From positions 8,365,001 through 8,429,000 of the forward strand of contig CATNEN010000001.1 of the NCBI GenBank assembly GCA_950097015.1: a stretch of DNA of 64,000 nt, in the 5' to 3' direction. Each line of letters begins with the position of its first letter. Position 1 is the stretch's first letter. The position numbers and the translations under genes were made by a program. Under the pieces are notes generated by a model. That model made no database searches and had not been told where the DNA came from. It was given only the letters and a program-made list of their open reading frames with translations. Below are positions 32,747 through 44,711 of this stretch, one piece after another. The DNA is from Macrostomum hystrix. Lineage: Eukaryota; Platyhelminthes; Macrostomidae.

Positions 32747-33954
32747 TCACAGCGACCCGCTAGCAATAGCATGCGCAGAGTTCAAATCGTTTGCATTTTC
32801 GCTACTTAAAGTAGCATGAATTGCTGCCTGATTCTCACTGACATTCGACTCTGCATCGCTCGTTTGTTTCACATTCCTAGAGCTCTTGGCTCGCAGTTGC
32901 CGCCCAAGTCGCCGCAGGTTGTCAGCCTGCAGGCCGCACCTGTACAATGGCACAGCCGCCAGGTTCACCACCGCCTGCACCGCCAGCACCTTCAAGCAGC
33001 TGCGCGTGTGATTCAGTGCCAGCTGGGCCGAGTTCTTTGCTGGCCGATACTTCACAGGCCTCGGTGGCACGAACTCGAAGCTCGCATCGGTTGATTGATC
33101 TTCGCTGTGGTCGATTTTGCTTGAGCTCGCAGTTTTATCGGCAGTGCAAGCGGAGGCTGGGCTGTCTTGCGCTGCATCGGTTGAGCACCTGGATCGATTG
33201 ATTGGATCGGAGCACAGGTGCTTCATGGGGGTGAGTGGCAGAGCGGCAGCACGCCCGAATCTGGTTCAAAAGTCCCTGAGCTTGAATCCGCGGCGAGGCC
33301 AAATTAATTTGGGGCGCAGCCGCGGAGAGAAAGTTTTTGGAGGCTTGTCGTGAAATTTACGCCCCGTGAAGGCCAACCTCCGAGGACGATTGAATTAAAA
33401 CACAGCCTTACGATGAGAAAGTCAGAGCTGTGTGAGCGCGTGCTTATGAGTCAGCGAATGTTTGTCAGGATGTTTATCAAATAATCTTACGTTGTAGACA
33501 TCCGCTGCTTTTGCAGAGACCAGGCGTCAGGATTCGGATTATGCTTGACAACCTGTAACAGCCTGAGCTGATACTGGCACAGGCTGTTGAGCTGCTTGGA
33601 TTCGCGAATACCGTAATAGACCCAGGTGGTGAAGTGCTCGCAGTTGCCGCCGTGCAGTGAATATGGCAGGGGGCCGATCTGGCTGCGAGCCCGCTGGACA
33701 ATCTCCTTCCTAGAGAACACCGTGTCTGTCACCTGGAACACTTTCATTAAGTCGCCCTTGGCCAGGTATTCTAAGGTGGCTTCGATTACCTCGCCGTCGC
33801 TAGGGCCCAGGTGGTGATGCACCGCCCGACCGTCGCCAACGTAAACGGCGTGGTGAATAAAGAGGCCGCGATGGAATCGAACCGAATCGCCGGGCTGCAC
33901 TTCGTCCAGAATCTTGTCCAGACGGGTGGTCCACGTGAGGCACCTGTGACGCAT
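32747..33954 (-). CDS. LRAT-domain (H-rev107/PLAAT-like) acyltransferase
   Basis: Exon 1 (33954-33491) starts at ATG and encodes an NlpC/P60-type LRAT fold: PGDSVRFHRG, IHHAVYVGDG with the catalytic His (34), a second histidine cluster at 46-48, and GGNCEHFTTW with the nucleophile Cys105. The frame meets a perfect donor (AC|GTAAGA) two codons before an in-frame stop. Joining to 33188-32747 at a CAG acceptor keeps phase and gives 301 residues. The C-terminal part is Ser/Lys-rich and has a hydrophobic segment (CLKVLAVQAVVNLAAVPLY) that could anchor the protein in membranes, as in PLAAT proteins. Such enzymes move acyl groups between phospholipids and amines or lysolipids. If the donor is not used, a 155-residue single-exon protein results. 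A SINE sits in the intron; AATAAA lies near 32516-32521. Confidence 0.82.
33230..33425 (+). mobile_element. SINE-A copy, truncated, in LRAT intron
   Basis: The tRNA-like head (GGTGAGTGGCAGAGCGGCAG) and the following GCGAGGCC, 'ggaggcttgtcgtg' and 'cgatgagaaagtcag' blocks match the family at 37512. The 3' part is missing. Confidence 0.75.
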
Positions 33955-34036
33955 TGGTTTTGATTCACTCGAATGAAAATTTCACTTACTGCTGTAGAAA
34001 ATATAATACCACGGCTCTTTAAGGTGTCAAAAGTTA

Positions 34037-34290
34037 TTCGACCGTCAGGACCTTCAGGACTTCAGGATGCCACCACTGATTCATTCGAAGACCTTTATGC
34101 TTTAAGGTTGTCAGCAATGATTCTATAAAATGTCTTCAGGGTGTCAGCAATGAATCTATCAAATACTTTCAGGCCTTCAGGGTGTCAGCAACTATTCTAA
34201 GAAAAAGCATCAGGACTTCAAGGTGTAAGCAGTCAAGCTATCATGAGGTCATGAGGTAGATTTTTTCAGTACTTTAGGGTGTCAGTCAGT
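34037..34290. repeat. diverged outlying copies of the 40-bp minisatellite
   Basis: About five irregular units share 'ttcagggtgtcagcaatga' with the 35140-36125 array. They are separated from it by about 850 bp of unrelated sequence. Confidence 0.75.
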
Positions 34291-34649
34291 AATGAATAAA
34301 CAAAATATTTTCAAAAACCTACTTAAACACACTCATTTGTCGGGCGGTAGTTCTCAACCAAACCGTTGCTTAGGACGCATTCAAAGCGCTAAAGAGAGAC
34401 ACGATGATAATTATACCAAGTTAATATAGCCAAGCAGTCCACCTCTGCTTTGTGTGTTGAATGTCGAAATTTATTACGATTGTGGCACCGCAGTGTAGGA
34501 CAGTAGGTGGTTGAGTCTATTTAAATTGTAGCATTTCATTGCTTACGCGTAGCAGCCACAAGATGCGTCACAAGATGCCAGCCGTTGAGAAATGTAAATG
34601 GAACTGTATTAGTGTTGGCATGTGCGTACTTGGCGTTAGACGCTTAGCG

Positions 34650-34765
34650 CGCTCTCTCTCTTTCTCTCTCTCTTTCTGTTTCTCTCTATCTGTCGTCTCA
34701 CCACGCTATGTACGTGCAGTGGATGCGTGCAATTTCACACACACACACACACACACACACCATTT
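34650..34765. repeat. CT-rich tract and (CA)n microsatellite
   Basis: 'ctctctctctttctctctct' near 34652 and a run of about 11 CA dinucleotides near 34737-34760. Confidence 0.85.
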
Positions 34766-35139
34766 GTGTCTGCGCTTGTCGCATAGTGCGTACAAAGTAC
34801 GTACATAGATATATCTAGAGTGAAAACCCTTTGGCTTGGTTTGCGCATACGAAACTCGAGAAATTTGTTGCTAAGAGCTTGTTTAAATGCTAAAAATACA
34901 CCTTTGCTATAGACACAATGGCTATATATAGGATTAATTTATAAAATAGAATTTTCATTTTGTCTTGCTGACTAATGAATAATAACCATGACATCTTATA
35001 AACACGCGTAATTTCTTTTGTTAAGTACTAAGAATTCTACGGAAAGAATTTTCGAGTTTTGAGCCGATGCTCAAATTAAATCTAATTATGAGAAGTTTAT
35101 CGTTTTTCATTTAAACTAACAATATCACATTCGACAATA

Positions 35140-36125
35140 ATTTTAAGGTATCAGAAATGACTCTACAGAAACTTTAGGCCTTCAGGGTATAAGCAATGAT
35201 TCTAAGAGAACCTTCAGGCCTTCATCGAGTCAGCAATGATTCTAACAGAATCTTCAGGCCTTCAGGGAGTCAGCAATGATTCTAACAGAACCTTCAGGCC
35301 TTCAGGGAGTCAGCAATGATTCTAACAGAACCTTCAGGCCTTCAGGGCGTCAGCAATGATTCTAAGAGAACCCTCAGGCCTTCAGGGAGTCAGCAATGAT
35401 TCTAAGAGAACCCTCAGGCCTTCAGGGAGTCAGCAATGATTCTAAGAGAACCCTCAGGCCTTCAGGGCGTCAGCAATGATTCTAAGAGAACCCTCAGGCC
35501 TTCAGGGTGTCAGCAATGATTCTAAGAGAACCTTCAGGCCTTCAGGGAGTCAGCAATGATTCTAACAGAACCTTCAGGCCTTCAGGGAGTCAGCAATGAT
35601 TCTAACAGAACCTTCAGGCCTTCAGGGTGTCAGCAATGATTCTAACAGAACCTTCAGGCCTTCAGGGCGTCAGAATTGATTCTAAGAGAACCCTCAGGCC
35701 TTCAGGGAGTCAGCAATGATTCTAAGAGAACCTTCAGGCCTTCAGGGCGTCAGCAATGATTCTAACAGAACCTTCAGGCCTTCAGGGAGTCAGCAATGAT
35801 TCTAAGAGAACCTTCAGGCCTTCAGGGAGTCAGCAATGATTCTAACAGAACCTTCAGGCCTTCATGGAGTCAGCAATGATTCTAACAGAACCTTCAGGCC
35901 TTCAGGGTGTCAGCAATGATTCTAACAGAACCTTCAGGCCTTCAGGGAGTCAGCAATGATTCTAACAGAACCTTCAGGCCTTCAGGGAGTCAGCAATGAT
36001 TCTAACAGAACCTTCAGGCCTTCAGGGTGTCAGGAATGATTCTAACAGAACCTTCAGGCCTTCAGGGAGTCAGCAATGATTCTAACAGAACCTTCAGGCC
36101 TTCAGGGCGTCAGCAATGATTCTAA
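35140..36125. repeat. 40-bp minisatellite, about 24 units
   Basis: Highly regular units of ccttcaggccttcagggagt plus cagcaatgattctaacagaa with few variable positions (agt/tgt/cgt; aacag/aagag). It lies just downstream of the type I membrane protein gene. Confidence 0.93.
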
Positions 36126-36329
36126 GCTTTTTTAAACATCAATTAGTTTTTTCTCAATAACAGTAATGAACTGTAGTATTGCTTTAACGTCTTTCGAAAG
36201 AATATATTAGCTATTTATTACCAAAAGTAAATTCAGTATATCTTTTTTGTACGCAATAATTTGTTTACAATAGTTAGAACTGGTTATTAAAATAATAGTG
36301 TTTTACGAGTAAAAAACCCGTAAGAATAG

Positions 36330-36335
36330 TTTATT
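36330..36335 (-). terminator. polyadenylation signal of the membrane-protein gene
   Basis: AATAAA on the minus strand 26 bases after the stop codon at 36361. Confidence 0.7.
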
Positions 36336-36360
36336 AAAACAAACATCGGTTCTCCAATTT

Positions 36361-39300
36361 CTAAGCGGCAGCACCGTCGCTTCCGAAAGGCTTGAAGCCG
36401 AACAATAGATCCTTGCGGAAATAGTTCAGGGCGAACATGCCAGCGATGGCTAAAATAGCTCCGAGAATCAGCATCCCGATTGCTAGGCCGGCAGCCCCAC
36501 CTGAAAGGAGCGGCTTCATTGTCTTCCGCCTGCCTTGCGTCTAAATTCCTGCCTTGCTTCTAGATTCTCTGGCGCTTTTGTACCTGATTTTATAAAAGTC
36601 TGACATTTTTTTTAAATTCTCTGACATTCCTACTCGGTGACTTTCCTATTCTAGATTCTCTGACAGTCCTATTCTAGATTCTTTGACAGTCCTAGTCTAG
36701 ATTCTCTGACAGTCCTATTCTAGATTCTCTGACAGTCCTATTCTAGATTCTCTGACAGTCCTAGTCTAGATTCACTGACAGTCCTAGTCTAGATTCTCTG
36801 ACAGTCCTAGTCTAGATTCTCTGACAGTCCTATTCTAGATTCTCTGACAGTCCTAGTCTAGATTCACTGACAGTCCTATTCTAGATTCTCTGACAGTCCT
36901 AGTCTAGATTCTCTGACAGTCCTATTCTAGATTCTCTGACAGTCCTATTCTAGATTCTCTGACAATCCTAGTCTAGATTCACTGACAGTCCTATTCTAGA
37001 TTCTCTGACAGTCCTAGTCTAGATTCTCTGACAATCCTATTCTAGATTCTCTGACAGTCCTATTCTATATTCTCTGACAGTCCTATTCTAGATTCACTGA
37101 CAGTCCTAGTCTAGATTCTCTGACATTCCTATTCTAGATTTTCTGACAGTCCTATTCTAGATTCACTGACAGTCCTAGTCTAGATTCTCTGACAGTCCTA
37201 TTCTAGATTCTCTGACAGTCCTATTCTAGATTCTCTGACAGTCCTATTCTAGATTCTCTGACAGTCCTATTCTATATTCTCTGACAGTCCTATTCTAGAT
37301 TCACTGACAGTCCTATTCTAGATTCTCTGACAGTCCTAGTCTAGATTCTCTGACATTCCTATTCTAGATTTTCTGACATTCCTTTCTAAGATTCTTTTCT
37401 CACCAGCTGACAGTCCCTGTGGCCCGCTGGATTCCGGTCTGCAAAAATGAATTAGTTTAAGGTTTATTATAAATATTCGAAATTTGTTATTGAACGATAG
37501 TTTGGTCAATAGAGGGTCGGTGGCAGAATGATTAACGTGTTTGCCTCTCGCACCAAGGTCCCTGAGCTCGATTCCGCAGCGAGGCCACATTCATTTGGGG
37601 CGCAGCTGCGGAGAGAAGGCTTGGGGGCTTGTCGTGCAATTTACGCCATTGAGGGCCAACCTCCAAGGCACAGTGAGAGTGTACACTGCCTGACAATGAA
37701 AAAGTCAGGGCAGATGTACACACCTGGGTGAGCGTGTGCCCGCGTACAATATCTGAGTGAGTGTGTGCTCAGGAGTCAGCGAAATGGGCAGAATTGACTG
37801 CTCCTCGCTGGTTGCGGGTCACTAAAGATGTGCCTGCAGCCCTTCTCAAATTATTATTATATTTTTTCTTCTTTTTAGATTGGTCAAAGAGTTAAAAACA
37901 GCAGCCCACCCTCTAGCGTCCATCTGTACAAAGGCGTCAACCGGTACGTCGAAGGCAGTATCGCCGTCTAGAATTTGGACAAACAGTTGCTTGTTCGACA
38001 CTAGCTCGGCAAGTTTGGGCGCAACCTCTGCAAGAGTGGCCTCCGGCTGCTTCGGCGTGTAGCCGGGGACATTGGCTCGGTCGCTGATGCTGATTTCTAC
38101 TAGGAGCAGTGGCTCGGCAAACAGACTCACCTGTATTTGTTAGGTAGAGACTAGTAGAGCGGCAATAGAACGGTGGAGTAGAAAAGTAGACATAAAGGTA
38201 GATTGGTAGATGAGAATGGTTAAGTATGAGAAGAGGGGTTGATAGCAGTGGTTAAGTATGAGTAGAGTGGTTGATAGCGGTGGTTAAGTATGAGTAGAGG
38301 GGTTGGTAGCAGTGGTTAAGTATGAGTAGAGGGGATGGTAGCAGTGGTTAAGTATGAGTAGAGGGGATGGTAGCAGTGGTTAAGTATGAGTAGAGGGGTT
38401 GATAGCAGTGGTTAAGTATGAGTAGAGGGGTTGATAGCAATGGTTAAGTATGAGTAGAGGGGATGGTAGCAGTGGTTAAGTATGAGTAGAGGGGTTGATA
38501 GCAATGGTTAAGTATGAGTAGAGGGGATGGTAGCAGTGGTTAAGTATGAGTAGAGGGGATCGTAGCAGTGGTTAAGTATGAGTAGAGGGGATGGTAGCAG
38601 TGGTTAAGTATGAGTAGAGGGGATGGTAGCAGTGGTTAAGTATGAGTAGAGGGGATGGTAGCAGTGGTTAAGTATGAGTAGAGGGGTTGATAGCAGTGGT
38701 TAAGTATGAGTAGAGGGGTTGATAGCAATGGTTAAGTATGAGTAGAGGGGATGGTAGCAGTGGTTAAGTATGAGTAGAGGGGATGGTAGCAGTGGTTAAG
38801 TATGAGTAGAGGGGATGGTAGCAGTGGTTAAGTATGAGTAGAGGGGATGGTAGCAGTGGTTAAGTATGAGTAGAGGGGTTGGTAGCAGTGGTTAAGTATG
38901 AGTAGAGGGGTTGGTAGCAATGGTTAAGTATGAGTAGAGGGGTTGGTAGCAGTGGTTAAGTATGAGTAGAGGGGTTGGTAGCAATGGTTAAGTATGAGTA
39001 GAGGGGTTGGTAGCAATGGTTAAGTATGAGTAGAGGGGTTGATAGCAATGGTTAAGTATGAATAGAGGGGATCGTAGCAGTGGATAAGTATGAGTAGAGG
39101 GGATGGTAGCAGTGGTTAAGTATGAGTAGAGGGGATGGTAGCAATGGTTAAGTATGAGTAGAGGGGTTGATAGCAATGGTTAAGTATGAGTAGAGGGGAT
39201 GGTAGCAGTGGTTAAGTATGAGTAGAGGGGTTGGTAGCAATGGTTAAGTATGAGTAGAGGGGATGGTAGCAGTGGTTAAGTATGAGTAGAGGGGATGGTA

Positions 39301-42300
39301 GCAGTGGTTAAGTATGAGTAGAGGGGATGGTAGCAATGGTTAAGTATGAGTAGAGGGGATGGTAGCAGTGGTTAAGTATGAATAGAGGGGATGGTAGCAG
39401 TGGTTAAGTATGAGTAGAGGGGATGGTAGCAGTGGTTAAGTATGAGTAGAGGGGATGGTAGCAGTGGTTAGGTATGAGTAGAGGGGATGGTAGCAGTGGT
39501 TAAGTATGAGTAGAGGGGATGGTAGCAGTGGTTAAGTATGAGTAGAGGGGTTGATAGCAATGGTTAAGTATGAATAGAGGGGATCGTAGCAGTGGATAAG
39601 TATGAGTAGAGGGGATGGTAGCAGTGGTTAAGTATGAGTAGAGGGGATGGTAGCAATGGTTAAGTATGAGTAGAGGCGTTGATAGCAATGGTTAAGTATG
39701 AGTAGAGGGGATGGTAGCAGTGGTTAAGTATGAGTAGAGGGGTTGGTAGCAATGGTTAAGTATGAGTAGAGGGGTTGATAGCGGTGGTTAAGTATGAGTA
39801 GAGGGGATGGTAGCAATGGTTAAGTATGAGTAGAGGGGTTGATAGCGGTGGTTAAGTATGAGTAGAGGGGTTGATAGCGGTGGTTAAGAATGAGTAGAGG
39901 GGATGGTAGCGGTGGTTAAGTATGAGTAGAGGGGTTGGTAGCGGTGTTTTTACCATAGGATCGAGAATTCTGAGCGGTGAAATATTCAGAGCTCTAGCCA
40001 GGCTGCCGGCAAGTGCAAATAGCAGCTCATCCAGATTGCCTTTAAGGTACTCAAGGTGAGCTGGATCCTTAATATCGGCTGAAAATGAATGGAAATTGAC
40101 TAGCTGTAGTTCAATCAAGACGATATAATTGTCATTTATCGGGCACTTACACGTGTCCATAACTATTTCAAAATGCTGCAACTGGGTAATTGTGAAACAA
40201 CCCGACACGTCGTGATCGTATTCTCTCGGTAGGCCAGTGTTGAAATCAAACACGTCGGTCATTGTGTAGATTTTTAGCTGAATGAATGAAAGGTCATGAG
40301 CTCGAATCGTAGCTACATCCGTTCAATTTTACTCGTGTCAAGTTTCATTTTACTCACGGGAGGCGGCGCAACGGCGTAAATGGCTCTCGGCACTGATTGA
40401 TACTTTGGTTTGCCTTGCGTATCATAGCTTGTCTTCTACAAGTACATCAGAGAAAATTATTTTAATCAATAATTATTTAAAATACCAACATTTTTTCTCA
40501 AAATCTCTAAAAATATTCAACCAACTTACAATTTGCAAATAGTACTCAACAGACACTGGGTACTTCTTGCCGTCGCCAATATCGATTTGGTCGTCTATAA
40601 AGCCGACATAGATGTCAACGTCCGTGTCTCGATAGACGCCCTGAAAATATTCAGGAAAGGTTTCCATTGCAATTGCAAAACATAGCAATCTGGTCACGTG
40701 GTTCGACTCTCGTTAAGCTTCACTCACACTGCCCTTGTACTGCAGCTGGCCAATGCCGGGCATGTAGAAGTCTCCCGGCGATTTTAGCCTGGCACCGCCT
40801 GGTGTTTTGTTTGTATCCCAACCGCTCTCGGGAATTTTGTCGAATGAACAATTGCCGAAGTGAATGTTCTTGATGTAGGAAATGCCTGGAGGTGTGTTGG
40901 TTTATCGATCCAGGGTAGAGATCTTTATGACTTTAAGAGTTATAACGTAGAGTTTCTGAGCCCTTTCGTGTCTCGAGCCGTGAACCGATTGGCTGGCCTT
41001 GTGGCCCTCTCTCTCATTTCTCTCTAACCCTGTGCCCCACCCCAGCCAGTTCTACCCCGTCCCGGACGCGGATTGGCTGGCAAGTTTTTCTCTGTCCCTC
41101 TGTCCCTCTATGCCATATCCTAATACATTTAATCTTCCAGACGTCAGTCCTTTTTTGAATATTTTTTCTACTCTACCCTGACTCGAAAATTGAAGATTTA
41201 ATTAAGAATCTAATTAAGTGCTAAAACGGAGGGTGAGTGGCAGAGCGGTAACGCACCTGAGCGGGGTACTTTCACAAACTCGAAATTTCGCAACTTGAAG
41301 CAACGGAACTTCATAAACCCGAAATCTCACAATCCCAAAATTTCATAAACACCTGTAGTTTCTCTCTAAGGCTTTGCTCCCAATTGATGTTGCCTCGCCG
41401 TGGATTTGAGCTCATGGACCCTTCCACTAACCACAAGAATTACTATCTTCTAGTGTGTCCATTGAGTTCGATTTACTTGGCTAATAGTTCTCGGACTTAC
41501 CGCGAGTGAAGTCGTTAATCTTTGCCAAGCGTCCGGTGCCATATTTGCCTCCATCGGTTGCAAAGAACAGTGCCGCGTCGCCTTCCATCAAGGTGATGTT
41601 GTTGCGTTGGTCGTAGGATTCGCGCATAATGTACGGCTGCTCGACTGGGGATGGCAAACCGCTGGAGATTCCTGAGTAGATTTCAAAGCGTTGATTGAGA
41701 CGTAATTAAGCCAGGAAGACCTTAAAAAATATTTATTTTACGACCTTACCGACAAATTCTTCAACGCTGAAACGGAATCGACTGTTAGGCTCTGGAGCTT
41801 TCTTGTCTGTCACCAGGCCTTTGCAATACACTCCTTTGGGAGCCTGCGAATGATCCGGTACACAACGAGATCAGTGCATGGAGGATGTCAGTGACAATCA
41901 TCAACTGTGTCAGGAGGACGTCAGTAAAAATCATCAACTGTGTCAGGAGGATGTGAGTCACAATCATCAACTGTGTCAGGAGGACGTCAGTGACAATTAT
42001 CTACTGTGTCAGGAAAATGTCAGTCACAATAATCAACTGTGTCAGGAGGACGTCAGTGACAATCATCAACTGTGTCAGGAGGATGTCAGTAACAGTAATA
42101 GTTAACAATAGTTGTTATACCGCCAAAGGGTGCCTTGTAGCATCGTGCTTATCCGTCATGTTGCGGACTGGGCCGGCAATATAAGTGGCGGTAACGGATC
42201 CAGTGGCACCAAACTTGTAGACGCTTTGAATTTGGATTAACGACTCTGAACCTGTTGTTTTGTAGAGTAATACAGCTCGTATAGGCTCTGACTGGCTTCC

Positions 42301-44711
42301 TTAACAGTGCATTAGTGTTTCTTTTTTCTGTATCTCCCGAAATATTTGACCAATCAACATGAAAACCCGGAATAACCGGAATTTAACGATTTTCGCCGTG
42401 GTTTCTGGTGGAGAAAACCACAAATATAACCACCACAAATGCTAAAAAAACACAGCAAAAGCAGAATCCGCACCAACGGAATACCACCAGGTCACTCCTA
42501 CTGTGGCCTGAGCAACAGAATCGAAATAGCAGGCGCGATATTTTGTCGACAAAATTCCGTTGACCGTCTAGAAAAAAAGGTAAAAATTCTTTCTATAGAC
42601 ACTGTTAAAATGATTAGGAAACATCAAAACTACGAACTACGAGCAGCGCCATTCTATATACCTCTTCCGTGTCCTTCTGAATGGATGTCTCCGGAGGAGG
42701 AGTTAATAAATTTCCAGTCGGCACCATCCTGTCAATATTGTTATGCTTCACCTGGGCCAGCAGTTGGAGACTGGTGGAGCTGCCAGCCAGCACCTGGCAG
42801 TTATCTATGGACATTAGGAGTGGGATCTGTAGATATCAGAGTGGGATCTGTAGATATCAGAGTGGGATCTGTAGATATCAGAGTGGCATCTGTAGATATC
42901 AGAGTGGGATCTGTAGATATCAGAGTGGGATCTGTAGATATCAGAGTGGGATCTGTAGATATCAGAGTGGGATCTGTAGATATCAGAGTGGGATCTGTAG
43001 ATATCAGAGTGGGATCTGTAGATATCAGTGTGGGAGCTGTAGATATCAGTGTGGGAGCTGTAGATATCAGTGTGGGATCTGTAGATATCAGAGTGGGATC
43101 TGTAGATATCAGAGTGGCATCTGTAGATATCAGAGTGGCATCTGTAGATATCAGAGTGGCATCTGTAGATATCAGTGTGGGATCTGTAGATATTAGAGTG
43201 GCATCTGTAGATATCAGAGTGGGATCTGTAGATATTAGAGTGGGATCTGTAGATATCAGTGTGGCATCTGTAGATATGAGTGTGGGAGCTGTAGATATCA
43301 GAGTGGGATCTGTAGATATTAGAGTGGCATCTGTAGATATCAGAGTGGGATCTGTAGATATCAGTGTGGGAGCTGTAGATATCAGAGTGGGATCTGTGGA
43401 TATCAGTGTGGGATCTGTAGATATGAGTGTGGGAGCTGTAGATATCAGAGTGGGATCTGTAGATATTAGAGTGGCATCTGTAGATATCAGAGTGGGATCT
43501 GTAGATATCAGTGTGGGAGCTGTAGATATCAGAGTGGGATCTGTGGATATCAGTGTGGGATCTGTAGATATAAGTGTGGGAGCTGTAGATATCAGAGTGG
43601 CATCTGTAGATATCAGAGTGGCATCTGTAGATATCAGTGTGGGAGCTGTAGATATCAGAGTGGGATCTGTAGATATCAGAGTGGGATCTGCAGATATCAG
43701 AGTGGCATCTGTAGATATCAGAGTGGGATCTGTAGATAACAGAGTGGGATCTGTAGATACTGTAGTGTAGGTAACTTAGTGGGATCTCAACAGGAGGACT
43801 CAAAACTTTACCAATCTGGAACGGATCTGCTTTCTGGTCAATGAGCACAGACTGGAACGAATTCGTGTCGTAAATCACTTTGAAACTCTCCTCCTTGGCA
43901 GCCTGGTTCTCTATAGTCACTGCAGACTTGTTAACCTCCGAATCGACCACGATTGACACGTGTCCGAAAAAGTCACCCGGCTGCGTCACGGTTGTCATGG
44001 TGACGTGAAATCTCTGAGGCGGAACTGGCAGCTTATCTGATTAATGTAATTGCAGCGTGTGGTTGCGTGTAGTTTATATTGTTTACATAAACTTCTATTT
44101 ATAAGAGTAATGTCAACTCAGTTTAAGTAGTGTCAACTCAGTTTGAGTAGTGTAGTGCCACCTCAGTTTGAGTAGTGCCACCTCAGTTTGAGTAGTGTCA
44201 CCTCAGTTTGAGCACTGTCACCTCAGTTTGAGTAGTGTCACCTCAGTTTGAGCACTGTCACCTCAGTTTGAGTAGTGTCACCTCAGTTTGAGTAGTGTCA
44301 CCTCAGTTTGAGTAGTGTCACCTCAGTTTGAGTAGTGTCACCTCAGTTTGAGTACTGTCACCTCAGTTTGAGTAGTGTCACCTCAGTTTGAGTAGTGTCA
44401 CCTCAGTTTGAGTAGTGTCACCTCAGTTTGAGCACTGTCACCTCAGTTTGAGTAGTGTCACCTCAGTTTGAGTAGTGTCACCTCAGTTTGAGTAGTGTCA
44501 CCTCAGTTTGAGCACTGTCACCTCAGTTTGAGTAGTGTCACCTCAGTTTGAGTACTGTCACCTCAGTTTGAGCAGCAATTAAAAAATTACTTCAGTAGAC
44601 AAGTGTCTCACCTGTACCAGAGACTTGGGTGCACACACTCGGGTCAAGCTGGGCGTTAGTAAGTCCAATCCAACTTACTAGAGCTATTAGGCCTATGTGA
44701 GACAGCTTCAT
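36361..44711 (-). CDS. 13-exon type I membrane protein, LolA-like family (tentative)
   Basis: Exons: 44711-44612, 44036-43812, 42245-42121, 41843-41750, 41671-41501, 40885-40728, 40640-40530, 40435-40358, 40277-40151, 40078-39954, 38130-37910, 37438-37404, 36500-36361. All junctions are GT-AG and in phase; the total is 569 residues. A signal peptide (MKLSHIGLIALVSWIGLTNA) leads into a long extracellular part. Near the C-terminus are a leader of small residues, one membrane span (GLAIGMLILGAILAIAGMFAL) and a short tail (YFRKDLLFGFKPFGSDGAAA). Motifs GVYCKGLV, VFDFNTGLP-x6-DVSGCF, and a final LARALNISPLRI segment recall a poorly studied invertebrate surface-protein family sometimes labelled LolA-like; that assignment is from memory and tentative. 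Function is unknown. The 37910 donor and the 72-nt intron 40079-40150 (a multiple of 3) are the least certain choices. Confidence 0.68.
36640..37390. repeat. 23-bp minisatellite in intron 12 of the membrane-protein gene
   Basis: About 32 units of 'ttctctgacagtcctattct' plus 'aga', with tattc/tagtc variants. It fills most of the 903-bp intron. Confidence 0.93.
37512..37868 (+). mobile_element. SINE-A, near-complete reference copy
   Basis: The tRNA-derived head has an A-box (GTGGCAGAATGATTAACG) and a B-box (GAGCTCGATTCC). An unrelated body follows (gcgaggccacattcatttgg onward, 'gagggccaacctccaaggca', 'agtgtacactgcctgacaat') and an ATT-rich 3' tail (aaattattattatat). Length is about 350 bp. It lies in intron 11 of the membrane-protein gene. 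It is not a tRNA gene, since acceptor and anticodon stems cannot be formed cleanly. Confidence 0.82.
38215..39945. repeat. 32-bp minisatellite in intron 10 of the membrane-protein gene
   Basis: About 54 units of 'ggttaagtatgagtagaggg' plus 'gatggtagcagt'. Variants gat/gtt and cagt/caat recur in long-range patterns: segments near 39000 and 39510 are nearly identical over about 190 bp, showing block duplication. Confidence 0.94.
41230..41420. mobile_element. SINE-A remnants in intron 5 of the membrane-protein gene
   Basis: A short head fragment (gggtgagtggcagagcggta) in plus sense at 41230-41262, and a reverse-sense body fragment (gttgcctcgccgtgg) near 41360-41420. Together they suggest a broken inverted pair. 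Confidence 0.5.
41875..42100. repeat. 33-bp minisatellite in intron 3 of the membrane-protein gene
   Basis: About seven units of 'caactgtgtcaggaggacgt' plus 'cagtgacaatcat'. It fills most of a 276-bp intron. Confidence 0.92.
42815..43765. repeat. 21-bp minisatellite in intron 2 of the membrane-protein gene
   Basis: About 45 units of gtgggatctgtagatatcag plus 'a', with ggcatc/ggagct and agtg variants. Because 21 is a multiple of 3, frames on both strands stay open. Confidence 0.94.
44105..44572. repeat. 20-bp minisatellite in intron 1 of the membrane-protein gene
   Basis: About 23 units of gtcacctcagtttgagtagt with tagtg/cactg/tactg variants, filling most of the 575-bp intron. Confidence 0.94.

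Noticed and set aside
37512-37590. possible tRNA gene (A- and B-box present)
   Set aside because: No foldable cloverleaf, and the sequence continues into a shared SINE body repeated at several places.
40079-40150. keeping this segment as coding sequence
   Set aside because: It is open in frame, but is bounded by a strong GTAAGTG donor and TTTTCAG acceptor and matches the 72-94-bp minimal introns of the same gene; retention stays possible as an isoform.
42439-43770. 443-residue plus-strand ORF with about 45 heptapeptide repeats
   Set aside because: It lies in intron 2 of the minus-strand membrane-protein gene and is open only because the 21-bp minisatellite has no stop in this frame.
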